Positions 27,165 through 35,296 of a stretch of DNA of 47,721 bases are shown piece after piece. Origin of the DNA: an uncultured Oscillospiraceae bacterium (GTDB lineage Bacteria > Bacillota_A > Clostridia > Oscillospirales > Oscillospiraceae). The stretch covers positions 1-47,721 of the forward strand of contig CAAEOU010000272.1 of NCBI GenBank assembly GCA_900757695.1, given 5' to 3'. The stretch's first letter is position 1, and every line of letters begins with the position of its first letter. The translations under genes were made by a program, and so were the position numbers. A model generated the notes under the pieces. That model searched no databases. It saw only the letters and a list, made by a program, of their open reading frames with translations, and was not told the DNA's origin.

Positions 27165-29681
27165 ATGAAGAAAAAACAGGGGCCCGGGGCCCTGCGCCGA
27201 TGGGCCGCCGGGCAGCCGGATCATGCACCGGAGGGGGATCTGTTATCCCGTGCTTCCGGGGCATTGACCGGCCTGCTGGCCCGGGGAGGAAAGCGATGCC
27301 GACTGGAACGGCTGCTGGGCGGCAGTGTGTTCCTGCATCCGGCGTTCTTTTTGATCCTGACTGCCGCACTGCTGCCGTTTTTGCCCACCATGGCGCTGCT
27401 GGCTTTGGCGGCGGCATCGGGGCTTTCGCTGATTTTGACCTGTGCGGTCGGACAGGTCAGGCCGCGGCTCTACACCCCGGCGCTTCGCTGGGTGGGTCTG
27501 CTGGCGGTGGTATACCTGCTCAGCATTGCCGTTTCGGTGACGCCGAGGACGAGTTTGCTCCCGGGGCTGCTGATGACGGCCTTTGTACTCTATACATTTG
27601 CGGCCTATCTCAGCCCAAGGAACTATGGAACGCTCCGAACCGTGTTTTCGGCAATTGTGCTGGGCGGTGTGCTGGTGAGCCTCTATGGGTTTTGGCAGAA
27701 GCTGCACCCGGCGGCCTATCAGACGGGATGGCTGGATGAGGATATGTTTTCCTCCATTACGTTTCGTGTGTATGCCACCTTTGCCAATCCCAATGTACTG
27801 GGAGAGTATTTTCTATTGGTGATCCCCTTCGCCTTTGCGCTGGCCTTCACTGCACCCAACCGCAGAAAGAAGCTGCTGTGGGCAGCGGCGGCGGCGGCAA
27901 TGTGCGTTTGCATGCTGCTGACCTATTCCCGTGGCTGCTATCTGGGACTGCTGCTGTCCGTGCTTGTTTTTCTGGTGCTGCTGGACTGGAGATTCCTGAT
28001 CCCCGCAGCCGTGCTGCTGGCGCTGTCGCCGCTGTATGTGCCGGACAGTATCTGGCAGCGGCTGCTGTCCATTGGAAATATGGGGGATACCTCCACGAGC
28101 TATCGGGCATCCATCTGGATCGGGACTCTGCGCATGCTGAAGGACTTCTGGCTCTGCGGCGTAGGGCCGGGCGAGAACCCCTTCAATTCGGTCTACCCGG
28201 TCTATGCCCTTTCGGCGGTGGATGCGCCCCATTCCCACAACCTGTATTTGCAGCTGATCTGTGATACGGGGATCACGGGACTGATCGTGTTCCTTGGATT
28301 TCTGGGAAGCCTGCTGCGCAGTCTGATCACGACCATGCGCCATTGCCGCAGACGGGAAACAAAGATCTTTGCCATTGCGGGGATCTCGGCCTTTGCCGGT
28401 GTGCTGCTGCAAGGCATGACCGACTACACCTTCTACAACTATCGTGTGATGCTGCTGTTTTTCCTGATGGCAGGGCTGTGCCTGCTGCTGCGGCAGGAGG
28501 AGGCACTGATCACGGCCCATGGGACTGTGGGAGAACTGATGCTGCGGGAGCGGGGAAAGCCCCTGGTGCTCCATATCCTCTCCGATACCAATATGGGCGG
28601 GGCCGGGCAGTATCTTCTGAACCTGTTTTCTGCCTATGACCGGGAGCAATATGCCATGGCGCTGGTGGTGCCTCGTGGTGCGGTGATGAAGGAACGTGCG
28701 AAGCTGCTGGGAATCCAGGTGGTGGAAGCGGAGATCCCCGGAGAGCGGTCAATGGACTTGCGAAGCATCTTTGCATTGCGGAGAATCTGTATCCTGCTAC
28801 AACCGGAGCTGGTGCAGAGCCATGGCTCACTCAGCGGGCGGATCGCAGCCCGGGCCTGCGGCGCAAAGATCATCTACACTCGCCACAGTGTATTCCCGGT
28901 ATCTCCAAAGCTGAAGGCCGGGCCGGGGCATTGGGCCAGCCGGTGGCTGAACAGACATTATGCAGATCTCTGCTTGGCGGTAAGCCCTGCGGCAGAGGAA
29001 AACCTGCTGGAGCTGGGGGCCAGAAAAGATCGGATTGTGACCATGATGAACGGGGCACCGGCTCTTACGCCTGCATCTGCGGAGGAAAAGCAGGCCCTGC
29101 GGCAGAAATATGGGCTCGCAGAAGGGGAATTTACGGCGGGAATACTGGCACGGCTGGAGGAATATAAAGGGCAGACCACCGTGGTAGACGCCGCAAAAAT
29201 ATTGGAAGAGCAGGGAAGACACTTAAAGGTCCTGATCTGCGGTGCGGGCAGCATGGAAGCACCGCTGCGGCAGAAAATCAGGGAATTGGGCCTTGAAAAT
29301 ACGGTCATCCTGTGCGGGTTTGTGGAGAATGTGGCAGGGGTACTGTCCATTCTGGATGTGCAGCTCAATGCGTCTACAGGCACGGAGACCTCGTCGCTGG
29401 CGCTGATCGAAGGCATGAGCCTCGGACTTCCCACCATTGCCAGCGCCTACGGCGGGAATCCCTATCTGATCCGGGACGGGCAGGAGGGACTGCTGTTTCG
29501 GCCCGGCGATGCCCGGCAGCTGGCTGCGTGCATCGCACGGCTGATGGATGATCCGGCACTGGGGCAGACGCTGGGACGGAACGGAAACGCCGCCTATATG
29601 GAAAAGTACACGGCCCGGGCCTTTGCGGCAAACGTAGAGGCGGCATATGAGCGGGCGCTTGGAAAGGGGGCGGCTCGGTGA
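27165..29681 (+). CDS. Fusion of O-antigen-polymerase-like domain and GT4 glycosyltransferase (838 aa)
   Basis: Residues about 60-445 are a polytopic membrane domain of Wzy/WaaL type: Y-S-R-G-C-Y-L-G-L-L near 255, then the outer loop P-H-S-H-N-L-Y-L-Q at about 355-363 with the histidine usual for ligases, followed by G-I-T-G-L-I-V-F-L-G-F. From about 464 to 838 it is a GT-B family 4 glycosyltransferase: H-I-L-S-D-T-N-M-G-G-A-G-Q-Y-L, R-H-S-V-F-P near 570, G-I-L-A-R-L-E-E-Y-K-G-Q near 660, and the donor-site T-S-S-L-A-L-I-E-G-M-S-L-G-L-P near 745. Reading is continuous across the junction, with no frameshift. The start at 27165 follows GGGGG. It is the first gene of a four-gene operon. These two activities are usually on separate proteins. 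Confidence 0.87.
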   Translation: MKKKQGPGALRRWAAGQPDHAPEGDLLSRASGALTGLLARGGKRCRLERLLGGSVFLHPAFFLILTAALLPFLPTMALLALAAASGLSLILTCAVGQVRPRLYTPALRWVGLLAVVYLLSIAVSVTPRTSLLPGLLMTAFVLYTFAAYLSPRNYGTLRTVFSAIVLGGVLVSLYGFWQKLHPAAYQTGWLDEDMFSSITFRVYATFANPNVLGEYFLLVIPFAFALAFTAPNRRKKLLWAAAAAAMCVCMLLTYSRGCYLGLLLSVLVFLVLLDWRFLIPAAVLLALSPLYVPDSIWQRLLSIGNMGDTSTSYRASIWIGTLRMLKDFWLCGVGPGENPFNSVYPVYALSAVDAPHSHNLYLQLICDTGITGLIVFLGFLGSLLRSLITTMRHCRRRETKIFAIAGISAFAGVLLQGMTDYTFYNYRVMLLFFLMAGLCLLLRQEEALITAHGTVGELMLRERGKPLVLHILSDTNMGGAGQYLLNLFSAYDREQYAMALVVPRGAVMKERAKLLGIQVVEAEIPGERSMDLRSIFALRRICILLQPELVQSHGSLSGRIAARACGAKIIYTRHSVFPVSPKLKAGPGHWASRWLNRHYADLCLAVSPAAEENLLELGARKDRIVTMMNGAPALTPASAEEKQALRQKYGLAEGEFTAGILARLEEYKGQTTVVDAAKILEEQGRHLKVLICGAGSMEAPLRQKIRELGLENTVILCGFVENVAGVLSILDVQLNASTGTETSSLALIEGMSLGLPTIASAYGGNPYLIRDGQEGLLFRPGDARQLAACIARLMDDPALGQTLGRNGNAAYMEKYTARAFAANVEAAYERALGKGAAR

Positions 29682-30178
29682 AGCGTTATAGACTGAGCGT
29701 ATTTGACGGTGTTCTTCTGCTGCTGGTGGCAGCTGCCGCCCTGATGGCCTATGGGCATGTCCACAATACCAAAACGGTTTTGCCGGATACGCCGGAGGCC
29801 CTGTATGCGGGCCTGAACAAAATGGAAGAACGCTATGGGGATCAGAAAGAAGCGCTGCCTGCGGAGAATTATATGGTGGATTATACGGTGCACATTGAAA
29901 ACGTGGACCGGCAGCTGCTGGAGCAGCGGGTAAAGCCCGGAAACGGGGTAGAGAATGCCTACAACCAGAGCGCCATGGGAACCGTAAAATCCATTTCCTT
30001 TTCGGAGGAAGCCGGAACGGTCAGTGCGGATATCACCATCAGCATCTATGCGGTGTTTACGGAGACAACAGTAACGGCCCCCAGCGGCACAAAGCTGAAG
30101 ATCGGCACAGAGCTGTCGCTGGAGGGGACGGATGCAAGCTATTACGGAACGGGAAAGATCGTATGGATGAGCCATTAG
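29678..30178 (+). CDS. DUF4330-like single-span membrane protein (166 aa)
   Basis: GTG start overlapping the previous stop by 4 nt (GTGA). Residues about 5-26 are a single membrane anchor (R-L-S-V-F-D-G-V-L-L-L-L-V), preceded by basic residues. The rest is a soluble beta-rich domain with Y-M-V-D-Y-T-V-H-I-E-N-V-D and V-S-A-D-I-T-I-S-I-Y-A and a G-T-K-L-K-I-G-T-E-L-S-L-E segment, which resembles DUF4330. This domain would sit outside the membrane. Function is unknown. Its place between the polymerase fusion and the CsaB fusion suggests an accessory to polymer assembly (inference). Confidence 0.75.
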   Translation: MKRYRLSVFDGVLLLLVAAAALMAYGHVHNTKTVLPDTPEALYAGLNKMEERYGDQKEALPAENYMVDYTVHIENVDRQLLEQRVKPGNGVENAYNQSAMGTVKSISFSEEAGTVSADITISIYAVFTETTVTAPSGTKLKIGTELSLEGTDASYYGTGKIVWMSH

Positions 30179-30189
30179 GAGGCGGCTGG

Positions 30190-30609
30190 ATGAAACAGAA
30201 TCGGTTTTTGCTGCTGTGCCTTGCGGTGGTACTGGCAGTGCTGGGGGGCGGCGTCTATAAACATACGGCGCTGAAGGAGCTGCGAACGGAGCCCAATTAT
30301 CTGCACGATGTGAAATATACCGTGGAGGTCTATGATGTGGATGCCAAGACGGCGGATATGTTCTTCCGAAATATGGGTATCTGTCTGGAAAACGGTGTCA
30401 GCGCCGGAACTGTGGAAAAGATTCAGCGAACATCGGCAGCCTCGGGTGCAGCGGAACGCTATGATGTGACGCTGCTGGTGTCGGCGGTGACATCCAGTGC
30501 GACAGCAAACGGCTATGGCAGCTATGATGTGACCAGCGGAAATCTCTGCCATTTTACCAATCGAATGATGGACTTTGACGGGTACATTACCCACATAGAA
30601 GAGGACTAA
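30190..30609 (+). CDS. Second DUF4330-like membrane protein (139 aa)
   Basis: Likely a paralogue of the preceding protein: MKQNRFLLLCLAVVLAVLGGG anchor (about 5-22), then Y-T-V-E-V-Y-D-V-D-A and Y-D-V-T-L-L-V-S-A-V-T-S-S strands comparable to its neighbour's. The start at 30190 is preferred over an in-frame ATG at 30163 because AGGAGG is seven bases upstream of it and the earlier ATG lies inside the previous gene. It is three bases from the CsaB fusion gene, so co-transcribed. Function is unknown. Confidence 0.7.
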   Translation: MKQNRFLLLCLAVVLAVLGGGVYKHTALKELRTEPNYLHDVKYTVEVYDVDAKTADMFFRNMGICLENGVSAGTVEKIQRTSAASGAAERYDVTLLVSAVTSSATANGYGSYDVTSGNLCHFTNRMMDFDGYITHIEED

Positions 30610-30612
30610 AGG

Positions 30613-33600
30613 ATGAAAAAAATACTCATGGTCCTGATGGGACTGGAGATCGGCGGCGCAGAGACCCATGTGGTGGGCCTGTCCCTGACGCTGAAAAAGA
30701 TGGGCTGGGAGGTGATCGTGGCCTCCAACGGCGGAGTATATGAGGAGACCCTGCGGGAACACGGGATTCGTCATTTCCATATTCCGGCCAACACCCGGCG
30801 GTTTCGGGACATGGCGCAGGTATATCGGGAGCTTCAGCGGATCATTACAGAGGAAAGGCCGGATGTGGTGCATGCCCATGCACGGATTCCGGCGTTCCTG
30901 TGCGGACTGCTGCAAAAGAAGATGGGCTTCCCCTTTGTGACCACGGCCCACTGGGTATTCCGGGTAAATCCGCTGCTGCGGCTGCTGACCGACTGGGGAC
31001 AGCAGACCATTGCGGTCAGTCAGGATATTCGGGAATATCTCATTGACCACTATGACCTGCCTGCCAGCCAGATCCATACAACGGTCAACGGCATTGACAC
31101 GGAGGAGTTTTCGCCGACCGTGTCCGGGGCGTCCATTCGAGAGGAATTCCGGATTGATGAAAACGTGCCGGTGATCACCTGCGTGACACGGCTCCACGAG
31201 AGCCGCGCCCTGTCGGCGCAGCTGCTGACCCGGATTGCACCGGAGCTGGCAAAAGAGGCGCCCGGGCTGCGGATCCTGATCGTGGGAGATGGAGAGCGGC
31301 TGGAGAGCCTCCGGGCGCTGGGAGAAACGGTAAATCAGCAGTTGGGATATCCCTGTGTTACCTACACCGGCGGCAGGACGGACGTTCCGCAGTTTATTGG
31401 CGCCAGCGATATCTTCGTGGGGGTCAGCCGTGCGGCGCTGGAGGCCATGAGCGGCGGCTGTCCAACACTGCTGTGCGGCAATGAGGGCTATGGCGGCTTG
31501 GCAGGAGAGGAAAATGCGGAGGATAATCTGTCCACGAACTACTGCTGCCGGGGCTGCACCATGCCGGATGCGGAAAAGCTGCAAAAAGACCTGACGGAGC
31601 TGCTGCATATGTCCCGGGCGTCACGGCAGGCACTGGGGATGGCGGGCAGAGCCATTGTGGAGCGGGACTTCTCCCTGATGGCCATGGCAAGAGGTTGCCA
31701 GCGGGCCTATGATCTGGCCCTGCATCCCAGAAAAAAGGTGCTGATCTCCGGCTACTATGGCTATGGGAATCTGGGGGACGATACCATTCTCCAGACCATC
31801 TGCCAGAAATATGGGACGGACTGCGATTTGACGGTGCTTTCCAAGCATCCCCAGCAGACGGCAAAGAAATATGGGATCACCGCAATTCAGCGCTTTGACC
31901 TATGGAAGATCCATAAGGCCATGGGACAGATGAAGCTGCTGCTCAGCGGCGGCGGCAGTCTGCTGCAGGATCGAACCTCTACCCGTTCGCTGCTCTACTA
32001 TTTGGCCGTGATTCATATGGCACTGAAGCGCAATGTGCCGGTCATGGTCTATGCCAATGGAATCGGCCCAATCCGGGGAGAGAAAAACCGGAAGAAGACA
32101 GTGGAAACGCTGGAAAAGGTCTCTGCAATCACCCTGCGGGACGAGGATTCCAGAATTGAGCTGAAAAATATGGGACTCAGGCGCAGTGACGTGCAGGTGA
32201 CGGCAGATCCGGTGTTCGCCATGGAACCGGTGAGCCGGGTACAGGCAGAGGCGGTGCTGCAAATGGCGGGAATCCCCCGGGATCGCCCCCTGCTGGGAAT
32301 CTCCCTGCGGGCTGTGAGCCACAATGCGGCGCAAAAGCTGGCAGCGCTTCTTGACGGGGTCTGTGAGGATTCCGGCTGCACACCGGTGTTCCTGTGTATG
32401 CAGACCTCTGTGGATGCACCGGCGGCCAGAGAGGTAATGGCACAGATGCGCACAAAGAGCTTCCTGCTCCCGGAAACGGTCAGTGCACAGGAAATGATGG
32501 GAGCCATCGGCGCCATGAAGGCGGTCATCAGTATGCGGCTCCATACGCTGATTTTTGCAGCGGCGGCGGGAACGCCGGTACTGGGCTTTGACTACGATCC
32601 CAAGGTCACAAGCCTGCTCCGAACCCTGAAAATGCCTGCGCTGGGGCAGGTGGAGGCGCTGGACGAAGCGGCAGTCAGAGCAAAGGTACTGGGTGCGCTG
32701 TCCGAGAGCACCCAGCTGACCGATCAGGTGAAGGCGGCAGCAGAGCAGCTGCGGCAGCGGGTAGACGAAAATGACCGCATACTCCGGCAGCTGCTGGACA
32801 TGGAGCGGCCCGGAGAGCCGAAAAGACGGCGGCGGGTGGCGATCTTCCAGAGTGACCTCCATGTAGGCGGTATTCAGAAGTCGCTGGTGAATATGATGAG
32901 TCTTCCCATGATGGATGATTTTGATGTGGACGTCTATCTGTTCGATCAGAGGGTGTTCTTTGACTTATCGGAGATTCGTCCGCATATCCATATCCACTAT
33001 CTCAAGCCCTTCCCCTACCTCTTCCGGGTGGTGCCATTTTCTCTGATCATGCGGTTTATGCCCCGGTTCCACTTTGCCTCGGAGCAGCCCTATGATGTGG
33101 CCATTGATTTCAGCAACTATCAGCAGGACTGCGCCTTTGGCGCCCTGACGGTTCCCGCCAGAAAGCGGGTCATGTGGATCCATAACGACATGGAGATCAA
33201 ATACCAGGAGGAGTTCAAGTACCGGATCCTCTGGGCGTTTTTCCACAGCAAGTTCCACCGGTTTACAGAGTATGCAGCGGTGTCTGAGGGAATCATTGAG
33301 CCGTTCCGGAAGAAGACCGGAATCCGGAATGCCCGGGTTACGGCCATCCCCAATCTGATCAATACCGCAGAGATCTTTGAAAAGTGTAAAATCCCCATTG
33401 ATTTTACAGTGGATCCCAACAAGGTCAATATTGCATCCATGGGCCACCTCAATCATCAGAAGGGCTATGATATCATGCTGGATCAGCTGCAAAGCGTCTG
33501 CCGGAGGCGGAAAGATCTGGCGCTCTATATCTTTGGCGATGGTGCGGAGCATCATGCATTGGTAGAGCAGGCCAGACGGAACGGACTGGAAGACGTGGTG

Positions 33601-33894
33601 CATTTTATGGGATACCAGCCCAATCCCTATCCCTATCTCGACCGGCTGGACGCCTTCTATCTGGAATCCCGGTATGAGGGGCAGGGCATGGTGCTGTGGG
33701 AGGCCAAGGCACTGGGACTTCCGCTGATTTTCCCCAAACGGCTGGAGAAGTATAATATGGCCCTGAAGGGAACGGAAAACATAGAGGCCGCTCTTCTGGA
33801 CCTCCAAAAGACAGAAAAAAAGCGGGATGATCTCCGGGCCTACAACGAGGAGATCAGCCGCAGACTGCGTACCCTGATTGAAGCGGAGACATAA
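30613..33894 (+). CDS. csaB: GT4-CsaB-GT4 fusion: pyruvyltransferase between two glycosyltransferases (1093 aa)
   Basis: Three enzyme domains in one frame. Residues 1-370: GT4 glycosyltransferase with E-I-G-G-A-E-T-H-V near 12-20, H-A-H-A-R near 88, C-V-T-R-L-H-E near 190 and A-L-E-A-M-S-G-G-C-P near 277. Residues 373-735: polysaccharide pyruvyl transferase of CsaB type, with G-Y-Y-G-Y-G-N-L-G-D-D at its start, L-L-S-G-G-G-S-L-L-Q-D, and the conserved M-R-L-H-T-L-I-F-A-A-A-A-G-T-P-V. Residues 737-1093: a second GT4 (S-D-L-H-V-G-G-I-Q-K-S-L, then M-G-H-L-N-H-Q-K-G-Y-D and E-S-R-Y-E-G-Q-G-M-V-L-W-E-A). CsaB adds a pyruvyl ketal to cell-wall polysaccharide, the ligand of SLH domains. Standalone CsaB proteins are about 350-370 aa, so the middle domain is full length. 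No membrane segment is seen; it acts in the cytosol. Confidence 0.92.
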   Translation: MKKILMVLMGLEIGGAETHVVGLSLTLKKMGWEVIVASNGGVYEETLREHGIRHFHIPANTRRFRDMAQVYRELQRIITEERPDVVHAHARIPAFLCGLLQKKMGFPFVTTAHWVFRVNPLLRLLTDWGQQTIAVSQDIREYLIDHYDLPASQIHTTVNGIDTEEFSPTVSGASIREEFRIDENVPVITCVTRLHESRALSAQLLTRIAPELAKEAPGLRILIVGDGERLESLRALGETVNQQLGYPCVTYTGGRTDVPQFIGASDIFVGVSRAALEAMSGGCPTLLCGNEGYGGLAGEENAEDNLSTNYCCRGCTMPDAEKLQKDLTELLHMSRASRQALGMAGRAIVERDFSLMAMARGCQRAYDLALHPRKKVLISGYYGYGNLGDDTILQTICQKYGTDCDLTVLSKHPQQTAKKYGITAIQRFDLWKIHKAMGQMKLLLSGGGSLLQDRTSTRSLLYYLAVIHMALKRNVPVMVYANGIGPIRGEKNRKKTVETLEKVSAITLRDEDSRIELKNMGLRRSDVQVTADPVFAMEPVSRVQAEAVLQMAGIPRDRPLLGISLRAVSHNAAQKLAALLDGVCEDSGCTPVFLCMQTSVDAPAAREVMAQMRTKSFLLPETVSAQEMMGAIGAMKAVISMRLHTLIFAAAAGTPVLGFDYDPKVTSLLRTLKMPALGQVEALDEAAVRAKVLGALSESTQLTDQVKAAAEQLRQRVDENDRILRQLLDMERPGEPKRRRRVAIFQSDLHVGGIQKSLVNMMSLPMMDDFDVDVYLFDQRVFFDLSEIRPHIHIHYLKPFPYLFRVVPFSLIMRFMPRFHFASEQPYDVAIDFSNYQQDCAFGALTVPARKRVMWIHNDMEIKYQEEFKYRILWAFFHSKFHRFTEYAAVSEGIIEPFRKKTGIRNARVTAIPNLINTAEIFEKCKIPIDFTVDPNKVNIASMGHLNHQKGYDIMLDQLQSVCRRRKDLALYIFGDGAEHHALVEQARRNGLEDVVHFMGYQPNPYPYLDRLDAFYLESRYEGQGMVLWEAKALGLPLIFPKRLEKYNMALKGTENIEAALLDLQKTEKKRDDLRAYNEEISRRLRTLIEAET

Positions 33895-33896
33895 AA

Positions 33897-33936
33897 CAGC
33901 TGCGTGGAAGCATCGGCTTCCACGCAGCTGCTTTTT
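33897..33936. terminator. Bidirectional terminator between csaB fusion and mnmE
   Basis: A 15-bp perfect stem (33897-33911 with 33916-33930) has an ATCG loop. It is followed by CTTTTTA on the plus strand and TTTTA on the minus strand. Confidence 0.85.
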
Positions 33937-35296
33937 ACTTCCCAACACAGAACCGGGAAAAGATATCGGCGGTGATATCCTCCCGCATGGACCGGCCGGT
34001 GACCTCGCCAATGGCCTCCAGAGCATCCTCTACGTCCAGAAGGACGGCATCCGGGGTCTCGCCCAGCTCCATGGAAGCTCTTGCCAGTGCCAGCGCATCC
34101 CGGGCACGGGTAATGGCGGAGATGTGGCGGCTGTTGGTGAGCAGGCTGCCGTCACAGGGGTAGTCTGAGGCAAACAGCGCCGCAACAGCAGGGGGCAGTG
34201 CGTCAAGGCCGCTGCCCGTTTTTGCACTGATGGGAAGCACGGTGTCAAAATCCAGCTGTGCCGGAGAAACCACCTGAGGCAGATCGGCCTTGCCCAGCAG
34301 GCAGATCACATGCCGGGCCGCCCGGGCGGCCTCCATGGCCCGCCGGTCTTCCTCTGTCAGCGGCGAGGAACCGTCCAGTACCAGAAGTGCCAAATCAGCC
34401 TCCCGGGCGGCCTCCAGAGAACGTTCCACGCCCAGCCGCTCTACGGCATCGCCGGTATCCCGAATTCCGGCGGTATCAATGAGGCGGAGCAGCATACCGT
34501 CCAGCCGTATTTTTTCCTCCACGGTATCCCGGGTAGTGCCGGGAATATCCGTGACAATGACGCGCTGATAGCCTGCCAAGGCATTGAGCAGGCTGGATTT
34601 TCCGGCGTTGGGACGCCCGAGGATCACGGCTTTGACGCCGTTTTTCACCACCTGCCCCCGCTGACAGGTGGCAAGCAGTGCTTCCAGTGTCTCCTGCTGT
34701 GTTTCCAGCAGTGCGCTGTAGCTTTTCAGGGAGAAATCATCGATATCCTCATCGGGATAATCGAGAACCGCATGAAAGTGGCTCATCACAGAGACCAGCG
34801 CTTCATAAACGGGATCGAGCTTTCGCAGCAGCGCCCCGCCCACCTGTCCGGCAGCGTTGGCGGCGGCATCGGCGGTTTCTGCTTCGATGAGATCAATAAC
34901 AGCCTCGGCGGCAGTGAGATCCATCTGGCCGCTGAGAAAGGCACGCTTTGTAAATTCCCCGGGGCCTGCCTGCCGTGCGCCGTGCTGAAACAGGGCGGAG
35001 AGCGCTTCGGTGAGGACGGCGGGGGAGCCGTGGCATTGAAGCTCAACGGTGTCCTCTCCGGTATAGCTGTGGGGGCCGGGGGTATAGACGGCCAGAATCC
35101 GGTCGATGATCCGCCCCTGACGGTCATGGAGGTCATAGAGGCAGAGCTTCCGGGGGGCGGCATCGGGGAGCGGCTTCCCATACACCGGGGTCAGAATCTG
35201 CTGGGCAACATGGGCACATCCGGCGCCGGAGAGCCGGATGATACCCACCCCGGAGGGGGCAAGAGCGGTGGAAATGGCGGCGATGATATCAGACAT
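33935..35296 (-). CDS. mnmE: tRNA modification GTPase MnmE (453 aa)
   Basis: Installs the 5-carboxymethylaminomethyl group on U34 of tRNAs together with MnmG (family knowledge). The N-terminal folate-binding domain (1-118) starts MSDIIAAISTALAPSGVGIIR, followed by a helical domain split by the G domain (about 215-375). P-loop GRPNAGKSS, switch T-T-R-D, and DTAGIR are present. The usual G4 N-K-x-D reads G-K-A-D. The C-terminal F-C-V-G-K carries the catalytic cysteine. The start at 35296 matches the family N-terminus and has GGAGG upstream; a 57-residue in-frame extension lies inside the MATE gene. The start overlaps the MATE stop by 8 nt. mnmG is not in the window. Confidence 0.95.
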   Translation of the reverse strand: MSDIIAAISTALAPSGVGIIRLSGAGCAHVAQQILTPVYGKPLPDAAPRKLCLYDLHDRQGRIIDRILAVYTPGPHSYTGEDTVELQCHGSPAVLTEALSALFQHGARQAGPGEFTKRAFLSGQMDLTAAEAVIDLIEAETADAAANAAGQVGGALLRKLDPVYEALVSVMSHFHAVLDYPDEDIDDFSLKSYSALLETQQETLEALLATCQRGQVVKNGVKAVILGRPNAGKSSLLNALAGYQRVIVTDIPGTTRDTVEEKIRLDGMLLRLIDTAGIRDTGDAVERLGVERSLEAAREADLALLVLDGSSPLTEEDRRAMEAARAARHVICLLGKADLPQVVSPAQLDFDTVLPISAKTGSGLDALPPAVAALFASDYPCDGSLLTNSRHISAITRARDALALARASMELGETPDAVLLDVEDALEAIGEVTGRSMREDITADIFSRFCVGK

